Shown here piece by piece: positions 8,967 through 16,885 of a stretch of 64,000 nucleotides of DNA (its first letter is position 1; each line of letters starts with the position of its first letter). This DNA comes from Candidatus Methanomethylicia archaeon (GTDB lineage Archaea > Thermoproteota > Methanomethylicia > Culexarchaeales > Culexarchaeaceae): NCBI GenBank assembly GCA_025058215.1, contig JANXEO010000001.1, positions 186,001-250,000 on the forward strand, read 5' to 3'. Below the pieces are notes generated by a model that was given only the letters and a program-made list of their open reading frames with translations, ran no database searches and had not been told where the DNA came from. The position numbers were made by a program, and so were the translations under genes.

Positions 8967-9829
8967 ATCTTAGAAGCCTCCAACAAATATTCCTTAAGCA
9001 TCTTTGAAGTAAATGGGATGTCTGGGAGCATTAATCCATGATTTAAAAGTTCATAGTATAAGTTAATTATTTTCGGTATTCCGATACCGATACTTCTTAT
9101 AGTATTAAAATTTGAAAGCGAAAATACACTTTTTCTATCACCATCAAAAATCACTTTACCATTATTCATGATAATAAACCTATCACTTATTGGAGCAAGG
9201 AGATCAAGTCTATGCTCAACAATTACTATAGTCAAATTCAATTTGTTCTTAAGATAATTAAGTAAGTTAACCAATGAAATTGCACTTGCAGGATCTAAGT
9301 GTGAGGTAGGTTCATCTAAAACAACTATTTTTGGTCTCATAGCTAAACATGCTGCTAAAGCTACTTTTTGCTGTTCACCACCGGAAAGTTCATATGGTGC
9401 ACGATTGCGAAGATGATTTATATTCATTAACTCAATAATTTCATTAACTCTAGAAACTATTTCATCCCTTTCTAACCCTAAATTTTCAAGTCCAAAGGCT
9501 ATTTCTCTTTCAACACTCAATGAGAAAAGTTGAGATTCAGGATCTTGAAAAACCATACCTACATATTGTGAAAGTATTTTTGTTGGCGTATTTTTAACAG
9601 GGAGTCCATTCACAATAACCTCTCCAATGAATTCACCACCATAAAAGTGAGGTATTAAACCATTAAAACATCTACATAAAGTTGTTTTTCCACATCCACT
9701 TGGACCAGTTATTACCACAAATTCACCTTTATTTATGGTAAGAGAGATATTTTCAAGTACAAATTTTGATGATTCAGGATATCTATACGATAAATTCCTT
9801 ACTTCAATTATTCTCATAACGCTAACCAT
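8963..9829 (-). CDS. ecfA: ECF transporter ATPase subunit (first)
   Basis: First gene of the ECF module and partner ATPase. Motifs in order: Walker A GPSGCGKT, Q-loop FQDPESQLF, signature LSGGEQQK, Walker B IVVLDEPTSHLDP and switch VIVEHR. The EcfA-type 'PESQLF' segment is present. 288 aa. The frame opens at an ATG at 9829; an in-frame ATG at 9817 (MRIIEVRN) would also start the conserved N-terminal beta strand, and I cannot decide between them. A strong TATA-like element lies at 9876-9886. Together with EcfA and EcfT it forms the energising unit; the S subunit must be supplied from elsewhere. Confidence 0.92.
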   Translation of the reverse strand: MVSVMRIIEVRNLSYRYPESSKFVLENISLTINKGEFVVITGPSGCGKTTLCRCFNGLIPHFYGGEFIGEVIVNGLPVKNTPTKILSQYVGMVFQDPESQLFSLSVEREIAFGLENLGLERDEIVSRVNEIIELMNINHLRNRAPYELSGGEQQKVALAACLAMRPKIVVLDEPTSHLDPASAISLVNLLNYLKNKLNLTIVIVEHRLDLLAPISDRFIIMNNGKVIFDGDRKSVFSLSNFNTIRSIGIGIPKIINLYYELLNHGLMLPDIPFTSKMLKEYLLEASKI

Positions 9830-9875
9830 CCACTTGATATATCCTGAATTTCAAATCAAAACAAAATTATTAAGG

Positions 9876-9886
9876 TTTATATAAAA
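9876..9886 (-). promoter_or_regulatory. TATA box for the ECF operon
   Basis: TTTTATATAAA on the minus strand lies about 50 bases upstream of the first ECF ATPase ATG, in a 64-base gap. Transcription would start near 9855. Sequence match only. Confidence 0.5.
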
Positions 9887-9893
9887 GTAATTC

Positions 9894-10892
9894 TCATGAA
9901 AATTGTGAACCAAGTTTACTTGCAATCAAACTTATGCAAAAATCTTGAATTTTATCTCTATTCATACATCCATTGGCGCCTGCAGCTGTAGAATGCCCCC
10001 CGCCCGAGCCACCTATGAAAACTCCAAGAGGCTCCATAAGGTCTTTACCAATATGAAATTTTGTTTCTTCATAAAATAATGATGTAGATCTTGCACTTAC
10101 ACGTATCTCATCTTTTTCACCACCAATGACAATACTTAAATCCCCACCTAAATCTATTAATGCTCTAGCAACAGAAGCTTCAAAAGTACTTACACTAGAG
10201 AAAACCACCAGCCATTTGCCAATTCTATATAATTTTAATCTTTGGGCACCTTTTAGTTTTGCTATTCTTTCAGATATATCCACAGGTTTCGAAAGTAATG
10301 ATAATGCTAGATTATAATCTCCACCTTTACGGATTAAATATGAGACTGCATTAAAGGTTTTATATGAAGCTATTAAGAAACGTTTAGAATCAAAAATTAT
10401 AGCAGTCAACAAAGCTAGTGCACCACCTCTACTAATTTCTACATTTAATTCCCTGTACATTTCTACAACTATTTCGGCTGTAGATGTTGCTGTAACGTCA
10501 GATATTACACATATTGCCTTTTTAACTGCTTCTTCTAGTGGCTCATGATGATCAACAATCATTAATGGGATGTCAGAATATTTAAGGTTATTTCCAATAT
10601 TACCTAATTGTGTAAATGATGTTACATCAACCATAATGAAAACATCAGCTGTAATAAAATCCTCAGTAACTTCAATTCCACTAATATTTTCAAGAAGCCT
10701 TTTAGATGTAGAATGTAAACCTCCGGGGGAAATTATTGAAACATGTAAATCATTGTACAACTTAATTAAAAGTTCTTTAATAGCATATGCACTACCAAAA
10801 GAATCTGGATCTGCATTCTGATGACAAACTAGAGCTACATGTTTCGGTGAAAGTTTATTTAATATATTAATGAAATCTGAAGCACTATTCAT
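9894..10892 (-). CDS. DHH/DHHA1 family phosphoesterase (NrnA/oligoribonuclease-like)
   Basis: Manganese-dependent phosphoesterase, likely acting on short oligonucleotides or nucleotide phosphates. Motif I reads NADPDSFGS (26-34), motif III DHHEP (114-118), and the DHHA1 domain ends with the glycine-rich GGSGGGHSTAAGA that binds substrate. Length 332 aa is that of NrnA-type proteins. It is the distal gene of the exosome super-operon, after prefoldin beta, a placement seen in other archaea, which fits a role in clearing RNA fragments left by the exosome. AGAGGGG precedes the ATG by six bases. A TATA-like TTATAAA near 11008-11014 may give it its own transcript with a leader of about 100 bases. 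Confidence 0.85.
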   Translation of the reverse strand: MNSASDFINILNKLSPKHVALVCHQNADPDSFGSAYAIKELLIKLYNDLHVSIISPGGLHSTSKRLLENISGIEVTEDFITADVFIMVDVTSFTQLGNIGNNLKYSDIPLMIVDHHEPLEEAVKKAICVISDVTATSTAEIVVEMYRELNVEISRGGALALLTAIIFDSKRFLIASYKTFNAVSYLIRKGGDYNLALSLLSKPVDISERIAKLKGAQRLKLYRIGKWLVVFSSVSTFEASVARALIDLGGDLSIVIGGEKDEIRVSARSTSLFYEETKFHIGKDLMEPLGVFIGGSGGGHSTAAGANGCMNRDKIQDFCISLIASKLGSQFS

Positions 10893-11025
10893 TTAAAGCC
10901 CCTCTTTCCATTCAATATTCTAGTTTCATAATCAACGAATAAAATGTTAAACTCTATGTTAATATTAAAATAATAGGATAAAGATATCTAGCATATTGCT
11001 CTCTTAACTATGTTTATAAGAATTT

Positions 11026-11391
11026 TCAGCGTAGACTTTGCTGCGGAAGCATTGATAGGATTCTATCAACTTCACGTTTTAACTCATCAAATTGTTTACG
11101 TAATAAACTTTCTTGTTTTTCTAAAGTTTTAATCCTTAATTCTAAGGTATCTCTTTTATCGCGCAACCCTTCAAAAACTTCACTTTTAGTAGATTTAAAC
11201 ATTATGTAACCAGACGTTTTATAAATTTCACAATCGTCAGATAGTTTTTCAACTTCTTCTAATGCACTTTGAGTTTCAATCAATTGAAGTTGCAATTGTT
11301 GTTTCCTAATAAGTATCAACCTTAATTGTTCTTGTACATCTTGTAGTCTTGCAATTTTCTCCTCAACTTCAGGAGGCAATTTATCTTCCAA
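11026..11391 (-). CDS. pfdB: Prefoldin beta subunit (GimC beta)
   Basis: Beta subunit of the prefoldin chaperone, which hands nascent proteins to the thermosome. The 121-residue protein is almost entirely two long heptad-rich helices (about residues 5-45 and 75-115) separated by a short beta-hairpin region (about 48-70; YKTSGYIMFKS), the classic prefoldin beta layout. The gene lies between pcc1 and a DHH gene at the downstream end of the exosome super-operon, exactly where archaeal prefoldin beta is usually found. The alpha subunit is not in the window. Confidence 0.95.
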   Translation of the reverse strand: MEDKLPPEVEEKIARLQDVQEQLRLILIRKQQLQLQLIETQSALEEVEKLSDDCEIYKTSGYIMFKSTKSEVFEGLRDKRDTLELRIKTLEKQESLLRKQFDELKREVDRILSMLPQQSLR

Positions 11392-11469
11392 AATCTATCA
11401 TCTCCAATAATTAACTAAAACTTGAAAATTAAAAATGTTATCCAGATATTTAATAGAGTATTGATAGAA

Positions 11470-11715
11470 CTATTGCAAATTCTTTAAGATTTGTTCTAGT
11501 AAAATTGTTAATCTAATGAGGGAATTAAGGGCAGCTCTCAATAATAATGGATTATTAGAGGAAAAATGTATAAGAATTTTAGGTGGAATACACTTCATTG
11601 ATACACTAACTCCACTAGACGAAGGATTCAAAACTTCTGGAAGTAATGATTCAAAAATTATTTTCGCTAGAAATGATTCTTTAAATTCTAAGCTTACTTC
11701 AACTTCAAAGAACAT
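11470..11715 (-). CDS. pcc1: KEOPS complex subunit Pcc1
   Basis: Small dimerisation subunit of KEOPS, the complex that makes t6A at position 37 of ANN-decoding tRNAs. The 81-residue protein shows the compact CTAG/Pcc1 alpha-beta fold: an N-terminal strand (FFEVEVSLEF), the first helix AKIIFESLLPE, central strands and a C-terminal helix rich in Leu/Arg (RAALNSLIRLTILLEQIL). Position between Brix and prefoldin beta in the exosome super-operon is conserved across archaea and supports the call. Its partners Kae1 and Bud32 lie at 27.9-29.5 kb, and a second, divergent Pcc1-like protein at 25.1 kb. Confidence 0.88.
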   Translation of the reverse strand: MFFEVEVSLEFKESFLAKIIFESLLPEVLNPSSSGVSVSMKCIPPKILIHFSSNNPLLLRAALNSLIRLTILLEQILKNLQ

Positions 11716-11763
11716 TTACATCAAATTGTAATAAAAGTATATTTAAATATTTAAACAATCTTT

Positions 11764-12318
11764 CTATACAAATTTAGCCTTAATTATTGGACCAATAATT
11801 TGTTGGGAAGAATTTATAAAGTAAAGGTAGAAATAATCATTTCCAAGAGACTTAAGATTAATTATAGAGAAATTAACTGGGAAATAATTTAAATTAACAT
11901 TTAGAAATAATTTAAAACTGAATAACTCAGACAAGACGCTAGCAATATTTAGCGAATCTTCAGTGCAATATATAACAGCATCCTCGACTTTAATTCGTTT
12001 AGCTTCTCTAATTTCAAACACCATTTTCACACTAATGATTTTTAATCGTGGTTCAAGAGGGATAAGTTCATTTTTACCTACAGAATAAAAAGTCATTAAT
12101 CCTGGATTCCCCCTAAATGTATTTACAATAATAACACGCATACATTTACATTTAAGAGCTAAAGAATGGATATCTTCAATAGACATTTTCCCTCTATTAA
12201 TCTTAAGTGCGCGAGGTATAGCATAAGAAAGATCTTTACAGAAAGTTCTAGTACGACGCGTATCGTGTCTAGAAGTAGTTATTATGAAACGTATATTATT
12301 AACGTTAGAGTTAAGCAT
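11764..12318 (-). CDS. Brix domain ribosome-biogenesis protein (Imp4/Rpf-like)
   Basis: Single Brix-domain rRNA-binding protein thought to assist large-subunit or rRNA assembly, the archaeal relative of eukaryotic Imp4/Brx1. The opening IRFIITTSRHDTRRTRTFCKD is a recognisable Brix start (TTSR... near residues 12-22), with a basic patch, and the LIPLEPRL-type segment and C-terminal half follow. 184 aa is normal for the archaeal form. The gene starts one base after the L37Ae stop. In many archaea rpoP (RNA polymerase subunit P) lies between L37Ae and Brix; there is no room for it here. Confidence 0.88.
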   Translation of the reverse strand: MLNSNVNNIRFIITTSRHDTRRTRTFCKDLSYAIPRALKINRGKMSIEDIHSLALKCKCMRVIIVNTFRGNPGLMTFYSVGKNELIPLEPRLKIISVKMVFEIREAKRIKVEDAVIYCTEDSLNIASVLSELFSFKLFLNVNLNYFPVNFSIINLKSLGNDYFYLYFINSSQQIIGPIIKAKFV

Positions 12319-12319
12319 C

Positions 12320-12553
12320 TCATTTCATCATAGCAGAAGAAGGAGCATAAGCACCTCCAGTAAATGTATAACCACACTTTTTGCAAGTCCATATACCTAC
12401 GCTTATTCTTTTAACTTTACCTATAGATAGACATCTGGGACACTTATGATCACTACGCATTAAAAGTTCAATATCTCTAACTCTAGCTCTTATAGTAGCT
12501 CCGTAACGTGCACCAAATCTTCCAGTAGGTCCAACCTTATTTTTAGGTGCCAT
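12320..12553 (-). CDS. rpl37ae: Ribosomal protein L37Ae (eL43)
   Basis: Zinc-ribbon protein of the 50S subunit. CPRC (about 39-42) and CKKC (about 57-60) form the metal site, with the conserved TGRFGARYG near the N-terminus. 77 aa, as expected. It follows rrp42 directly and precedes the Brix gene within the exosome super-operon. Confidence 0.97.
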   Translation of the reverse strand: MAPKNKVGPTGRFGARYGATIRARVRDIELLMRSDHKCPRCLSIGKVKRISVGIWTCKKCGYTFTGGAYAPSSAMMK

Positions 12554-13384
12554 TTATCTCACCCCATCACTCTTCCTCCACTTATCAAATGAATCAAGTA
12601 AAATTGCTCTTAATTCCTTTCCCTTTAATTGTGCAAGTTCTATAGCCTTTAAAATTTCATCATAGGTAAAACTGCCTGAAAGTCCCTTTTGAATAGCACA
12701 TATAGAACCTTTAGAATTAGTGAAAATTGTTAATCTTGCTTCTGTAAAATTCAATTCTTCAGGTGTTGGATCTATCAAGAGATAATTGCTTATTTTGTTA
12801 ATGGTTACTGCTACGGGATAATCGTTTATCTTTAAGAATCTCTTTTCATCTTTTACAATTACTTGAGATCCTTCAACAACTACAACAGGTATTCTAGTAG
12901 TTAATAATGCTGCAAAAGAAGCTAAGGCTGTAGCATCGAATAAATCGCCTCCATAATCAAGAACGTATATATCAACCCATAGTATCCAAACCTTTTCATT
13001 TGGTATTATACATAAATCCTTAAGATCAATAGCGTTACTATGCCTTAAACCTCTATCTATAACTCTAGCTAGTTCTATGGCATTCTCATCAGGAGGTCCT
13101 GCTTCAAACTGAGGTGAAGCAAATGGAAGAAATTCAGAATTTACAATTAAAACTCCTTCATTAGGAGTGTCTGGAAATGGTCTCCCAATTTCGGTTTTAA
13201 TTCCAACTAGTATATAAGTATCTCCAATTTTAACACTTGCAGATCCGTTAGCTTTACTTATAATATCAAATTCAATTTTGATAGGTCTATAATCATGCAG
13301 TCCACGTCCACCACTTCTAACACCTTTTGCCAATGAGTTCAATACAAATTCCCTATTCACAGGAATAGAAATTGGTGTGAACAT
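12554..13384 (-). CDS. rrp42: Exosome complex core subunit Rrp42
   Basis: Non-catalytic RNase PH-fold subunit of the archaeal exosome hexamer, which degrades and tails RNA from the 3' end. The protein (276 aa) has the RNase PH-type openings SGGRGLHDYRPIKIE and NGSASVKIGDTYILVGIKTEIG, the Rrp42-specific PFPDTPNEGVL and the acidic-poor second half (VTINKISNYLLIDPTPEE) that lacks the catalytic aspartates of Rrp41. It starts with GAGGT upstream of an ATG and follows rrp41 by two bases. Confidence 0.96.
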   Translation of the reverse strand: MFTPISIPVNREFVLNSLAKGVRSGGRGLHDYRPIKIEFDIISKANGSASVKIGDTYILVGIKTEIGRPFPDTPNEGVLIVNSEFLPFASPQFEAGPPDENAIELARVIDRGLRHSNAIDLKDLCIIPNEKVWILWVDIYVLDYGGDLFDATALASFAALLTTRIPVVVVEGSQVIVKDEKRFLKINDYPVAVTINKISNYLLIDPTPEELNFTEARLTIFTNSKGSICAIQKGLSGSFTYDEILKAIELAQLKGKELRAILLDSFDKWRKSDGVR

Positions 13385-13386
13385 AT

Positions 13387-14124
13387 CTATACCTCAATTA
13401 AAACATTTTTTGTTTCTCCAAATCCATCTATTAAAGCTTTTCTTTGAATTTCATTTATACGCTTACAAGCTTTAATGGCAAGTTGCATAAGTTTATCAAA
13501 TTCTTCAATCGATAATTGTCCATCCATTTGAAGTAATGTTATGATGCCTTTATTAGGCATACATGCTACTGGAACATCAGCTTCACCATATTTATCTTCA
13601 AAATCAGACAAATCTATAATAAGTTGACCGTCAGCCTTACCCACAGCACATGAAGTAACAAGATCTCTCATAGGAATACCTGCATCTGCAAGAGCTACAG
13701 ATGCAGCGGTTATACTTGCACATCTTGTTCCCCCATCAGCTTCCAAAACTTCAATAAATATATCTATAGTTGTTCTTGGGAACTCTTCAACCAATATTGC
13801 TGGTTCTAAAGCTTCACGAATAACTTTTGAAAGTTCAATTTCACGTCGAGAGGGTGCTGGGGATTTACGCTCTTCAACTGAGAAAGGTGCCATACGATAT
13901 CTACATCTTACAACAGCTTTATCTGGTGAACTTAAGTGTTTTGTGAGTAATTCTCTTGGACCATAAACACCAACAATCACATGCGTTCTACCCTGAATTA
14001 CACGAGCAGATCCATCAACATTTGATAGAATTCCAACTTCGATTTTTAATGGTCTAAGTTCATTCCAACGTCTACCATCAACTCTCAATCCATTTTCATC
14101 AATTAACCGTTTACTTGAACTCAC
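13387..14124 (-). CDS. rrp41: Exosome complex catalytic subunit Rrp41
   Basis: Phosphorolytic 3'-5' exoribonuclease subunit; with Rrp42 it forms the hexameric ring. The RNase PH domain is complete: [36 protein letters not shown], and the active-site region [17 protein letters not shown] with its catalytic aspartates. 245 aa. The start appears to be a GTG at 14124 preceded by GGTGATGATTT. A TATA-like ATCTATAAAAG around 14160-14170 in the gap to rrp4 may provide an extra promoter. Confidence 0.97.
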   Translation of the reverse strand: MSSSKRLIDENGLRVDGRRWNELRPLKIEVGILSNVDGSARVIQGRTHVIVGVYGPRELLTKHLSSPDKAVVRCRYRMAPFSVEERKSPAPSRREIELSKVIREALEPAILVEEFPRTTIDIFIEVLEADGGTRCASITAASVALADAGIPMRDLVTSCAVGKADGQLIIDLSDFEDKYGEADVPVACMPNKGIITLLQMDGQLSIEEFDKLMQLAIKACKRINEIQRKALIDGFGETKNVLIEV

Positions 14125-14196
14125 AAATCATCACCAAATTTCCAGATAACTGTTATTATTCTTTTATAGATTAAAGCCAAAATATAAGTTATATGC

Positions 14197-14895
14197 TTAA
14201 CGTTTAATTTTTTCAATCTCTTTAGCGATCAATTCTTTGACTTTATTTGTCAATCCAGGCAAGTGAGACTTTTCTTCAACAAAAGAGACAATGGTTTTGA
14301 CTAGATTTACTATTTGGGGGTCCGTAGATGAAACCCAGATTCTACCATTCCTACCCATTACAATTTTGTAGTTTAATTCTTTCTTTATCATATTAATCAT
14401 AGACCCTCTTTTACCAATTAATCTAGGAATTTTAACTGGAGAAAGTGTTATGAGGGTACCGTTTTCTAATTTACCAAGATTTTTACCTTTAATAGATAAC
14501 AATGGACTTCTAAGCTTATCAAAAGCTATAATTTCTGCCATCAATATATCACCAGTTTTAAGAAATCTCCTAATATCTTCTCTTGCAACGTCTACAGGTT
14601 TTGAGACAGCATCAGAAACTTGAAGGATAGCGATATACGGAGAGTTTATATCTACATGCCAACTCGTTGGAGAATTATCTATCACGATTCCAATAACAGT
14701 ATCTCCAACACGTGGAATATAAAATCCCTGAAGAGGTATAACGTTTACAGCTTTCTTGTTTTTAAATTCACATAATCCGAAAACTGAAGAGAAAACTTGA
14801 TTACCCTCATAATATGTATAGACACTTGGCTTAAAATGTCCTTCAGAGATAATATCTCCAGGAAAAATGAAAGTTCTAGTTTTATCGTCGTTCAT
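14197..14895 (-). CDS. rrp4: Exosome RNA-binding cap subunit Rrp4
   Basis: S1/KH cap protein that recruits RNA to the exosome ring. After an N-terminal domain (FIFPGDIISEGHFK) comes an S1 domain (GDTVIGIVID...DILMAEIIAFD) and a KH domain with the GxxG loop in LIGKRGSMINMIK. About 232 aa. The frame is open from an ATG at 14919 inside the SBDS gene, but GGTGAT at 14899-14904 precedes the ATG at 14895, just past the SBDS stop, and is the better start. Order SBDS-Rrp4-Rrp41-Rrp42 is the canonical archaeal exosome operon. Confidence 0.95.
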   Translation of the reverse strand: MNDDKTRTFIFPGDIISEGHFKPSVYTYYEGNQVFSSVFGLCEFKNKKAVNVIPLQGFYIPRVGDTVIGIVIDNSPTSWHVDINSPYIAILQVSDAVSKPVDVAREDIRRFLKTGDILMAEIIAFDKLRSPLLSIKGKNLGKLENGTLITLSPVKIPRLIGKRGSMINMIKKELNYKIVMGRNGRIWVSSTDPQIVNLVKTIVSFVEEKSHLPGLTNKVKELIAKEIEKIKR

Positions 14896-14905
14896 AATAT
14901 CACCA

Positions 14906-15601
14906 TTAACGTACGACATTTATTTCCACATTCCCTTTACATATTTGATTCAATTTATCCATAAATGAAGTTTGGAGACCTGCGGGAAGTTCAATTTCAC
15001 ATGATAAAGAACCATCAGAAAGCCATTCGTGATGTCTAATAGTTCCGAAATTTGAAATAACCCCGTAAGTTTTACCAGCAAATTCAGGTCCTATTTTTAC
15101 TTTTAAAATAACATTAGCAATTTTAATAGGTAAAATGTTCCTTAAAGCTTTAATTATACTTGAAACTTGTTCTTCAGCACTTTTAAATGGATCTATTGAT
15201 ACGCCAGCTTCTTCAATAGCTAGTTCTATACGTTTTGGAGGATGAGGAAGATTTGTACGTGGATCAACACAATATTTAGACATAAGGCTAATTATCTGTT
15301 TCTTTTTATTTTCAATCATTTCCTTTCTTTGTTCACTTGTAAGCTGTAATTCTCCCTTTTTTAAGATTATGATGGCAATTTTATGAAAATCTGTTGTTCC
15401 AAAAACTCTTTTTAATTCTTCTTCAGAAGCTTTTAAACCTTTATTAGAATCTTTATAGATTGTGTCACCTATTAGAATATTACTTAAATCAACATTCTCA
15501 CCTTGTTTAAAAGCCCATGCTGAATTAGGTTCTACAATTATTTCAAATCGCTCACCTTTATGCACATATCTGGCGATTATGAAAGTTCTTTTAGAGCGCA
15601 T
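14906..15601 (-). CDS. sdo1: SBDS/Sdo1 ribosome maturation factor
   Basis: Shwachman-Bodian-Diamond protein, which helps release the anti-association factor aIF6 from new 50S subunits. The three-domain layout is visible: N-terminal RNA-binding FYSH domain ([28 protein letters not shown]), a helical middle ([23 protein letters not shown]) and a ferredoxin-like C-terminal domain. 231 aa is typical. Start ATG at 15601. Gene lies between psmA and rrp4, as in most archaea; an internal AT-rich gap of 77 bases separates it from psmA. Confidence 0.96.
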   Translation of the reverse strand: MRSKRTFIIARYVHKGERFEIIVEPNSAWAFKQGENVDLSNILIGDTIYKDSNKGLKASEEELKRVFGTTDFHKIAIIILKKGELQLTSEQRKEMIENKKKQIISLMSKYCVDPRTNLPHPPKRIELAIEEAGVSIDPFKSAEEQVSSIIKALRNILPIKIANVILKVKIGPEFAGKTYGVISNFGTIRHHEWLSDGSLSCEIELPAGLQTSFMDKLNQICKGNVEINVVR

Positions 15602-15678
15602 TTAACACACCATTCATCATGCTTAAACCTATGATATTTAAAACAATCTAAAAGAATAAATGCATTAACGAAGATTCT

Positions 15679-16404
15679 TTAAACTACTTTTATACTACTA
15701 ATTAATAAAGCTATCTCATTTCTTGATAGTTTTCTGAATAAACCATCTTTTATTGATACAATACCTATTTCTAGCTTATCAGGTTCTAAAGGAGCCTCTA
15801 TTATCGGTTTTAATGCGGAGATAGCCAATTTCATAGCTTCATCTAATGATATTTCAAATTTATAGTGTTTTTCAAGAAATTCGGTAACTTGTTGACTTCC
15901 AGATCCAATAACTCTAGCAAAGTAAGATGCATATGATCCACTAGGTTCTGTCATTAGCAATCTTGGACCATTATAATCAACTCCAGCTATCAGAAAAGCA
16001 ACACCAAAAGGTCTTACCCCACCACGTTGAGTGAAAATTTGCATGACATCACTTATACGTTTTGTTAAAACTTCAATATCAATAGGTTCATCATAAATAA
16101 TTCTATTTATTTGAGCTTCTTGACGTGCATAATCTATTAGAATTCTAGCATCAAATGGAAATCCAGCGTAAGTTATACCAATATGTTCATCGATCTTAAA
16201 TATTTTCTCTAGAGATGTGTAATCTATTAGAGGGATTATTTTCCTTCTTTCAGCAACTAAAATAACGCCTTCAGCACATCTTATTCCTAAAGCAGTAAAA
16301 CCACGTTTAACAGCTTCCATCGCATATTCAACTTGAAATAATCTTCCATCAGGAGAAAATACTGTAATTGTTCTATCATAACCCATACCTGGCGGTGTAA
16401 ACAA
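15679..16404 (-). CDS. psmA: Proteasome alpha subunit
   Basis: Outer-ring subunit of the 20S proteasome, gating entry to the chamber. The N-terminal gate motif YDRTITVFSPDGRLFQVEYAM (about 9-28) is diagnostic. The remainder matches the alpha fold (VILVAERRK; GVRPFGVAFLIAGVD; GSGSQQVTEFLEKHY). 241 aa. TTG start at 16404 with GGGTGA eight bases upstream; an ATG at 16386 would begin inside the conserved gate and is less likely. Its ATPase partner PAN is at 52.8 kb and a beta subunit at 60.2 kb. Confidence 0.97.
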   Translation of the reverse strand: MFTPPGMGYDRTITVFSPDGRLFQVEYAMEAVKRGFTALGIRCAEGVILVAERRKIIPLIDYTSLEKIFKIDEHIGITYAGFPFDARILIDYARQEAQINRIIYDEPIDIEVLTKRISDVMQIFTQRGGVRPFGVAFLIAGVDYNGPRLLMTEPSGSYASYFARVIGSGSQQVTEFLEKHYKFEISLDEAMKLAISALKPIIEAPLEPDKLEIGIVSIKDGLFRKLSRNEIALLISSIKVV

Positions 16405-16470
16405 AATATGTCACCCTTTAATCTCAAGATAGTTTAATGTTCTTTAAAGCAATAAACTTTACTATTATAT

Positions 16471-16534
16471 TGGGTCTGTTCGTCGCGAGAACGTCATCTT
16501 TACATCAGCAACTGGGACGGCTTCTTCATTCCCA
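16471..16534 (-). ncRNA. Probable C/D box small guide RNA (2'-O-methylation of 23S rRNA)
   Basis: Read leftward, the segment has a four-base terminal stem TGGG/CCCA, box C as ATGAAGA (16523-16529), box D' CTGA (16505-16508), box C' ATGACGT-like (about 16491-16498), and box D as CAGA (16475-16478). Guide spacings are 14 and 12-13 nt. Against remembered E. coli 23S rRNA, the D' guide (GCCGUCCCAGU) pairs over 11 nt with the P-loop (around U2249) and the D guide (UCUCGCGACG) over 10 nt with helix 93 (around U2593), each with one or two G-U pairs. Box D deviates from CUGA and box C from RUGAUGA, but the GA pairs for the kink-turn are kept. The UGA of box C is the stop codon of pop5. Confidence 0.72.
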
Positions 16535-16885
16535 TAATTTAGTAGTAGAAGAACTATTAATTATTTTCTCAGCCTTTCTAAGAGTACCTGTGACTTTAGC
16601 TATACTTAATATTACATTGTAACCATTTATATTATTAATAAAAACTAGTGCAGCTCTGGCTTTAGTTACATTTAAATGATCACAACGTAATATTCCAATC
16701 TTTTTCTCGGGATAATATCTCATTAAACTAATATACATCTTACTTGATCCAGCAATACCAAATAATGTAAGAATAGAATTTAAAATCGAATTTAAAATAT
16801 CTTTAAAGGTAATATTAGGATTATCTTCTTTACAGATAACTCTAAAAATCAAATATCTATTCTTTCTTAATTTCATGTTTATCAT
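16526..16885 (-). CDS. rnp2: RNase P protein subunit Pop5 (Rnp2)
   Basis: Protein cofactor of RNase P, which pairs with Rpp30 to activate the catalytic RNA. The ferredoxin-like fold shows in RYLIFRVIC, the ILTLFGIAGSS stretch, and the strands IGILRCDHLNVTKARAALVFI and GYNVILSIAKVTGTLRKAEKII, the latter the usual Pop5 ending. The frame is open from 16930, but that lies well inside rpp30; GGAGGG in the rpp30 tail is followed by in-frame ATGs at 16885 and 16876. I chose 16885, giving about 119 aa, with a 29-base overlap with rpp30. The stop codon is part of a probable C/D sRNA. Confidence 0.9.
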   Translation of the reverse strand: MINMKLRKNRYLIFRVICKEDNPNITFKDILNSILNSILTLFGIAGSSKMYISLMRYYPEKKIGILRCDHLNVTKARAALVFINNINGYNVILSIAKVTGTLRKAEKIINSSSTTKLWE

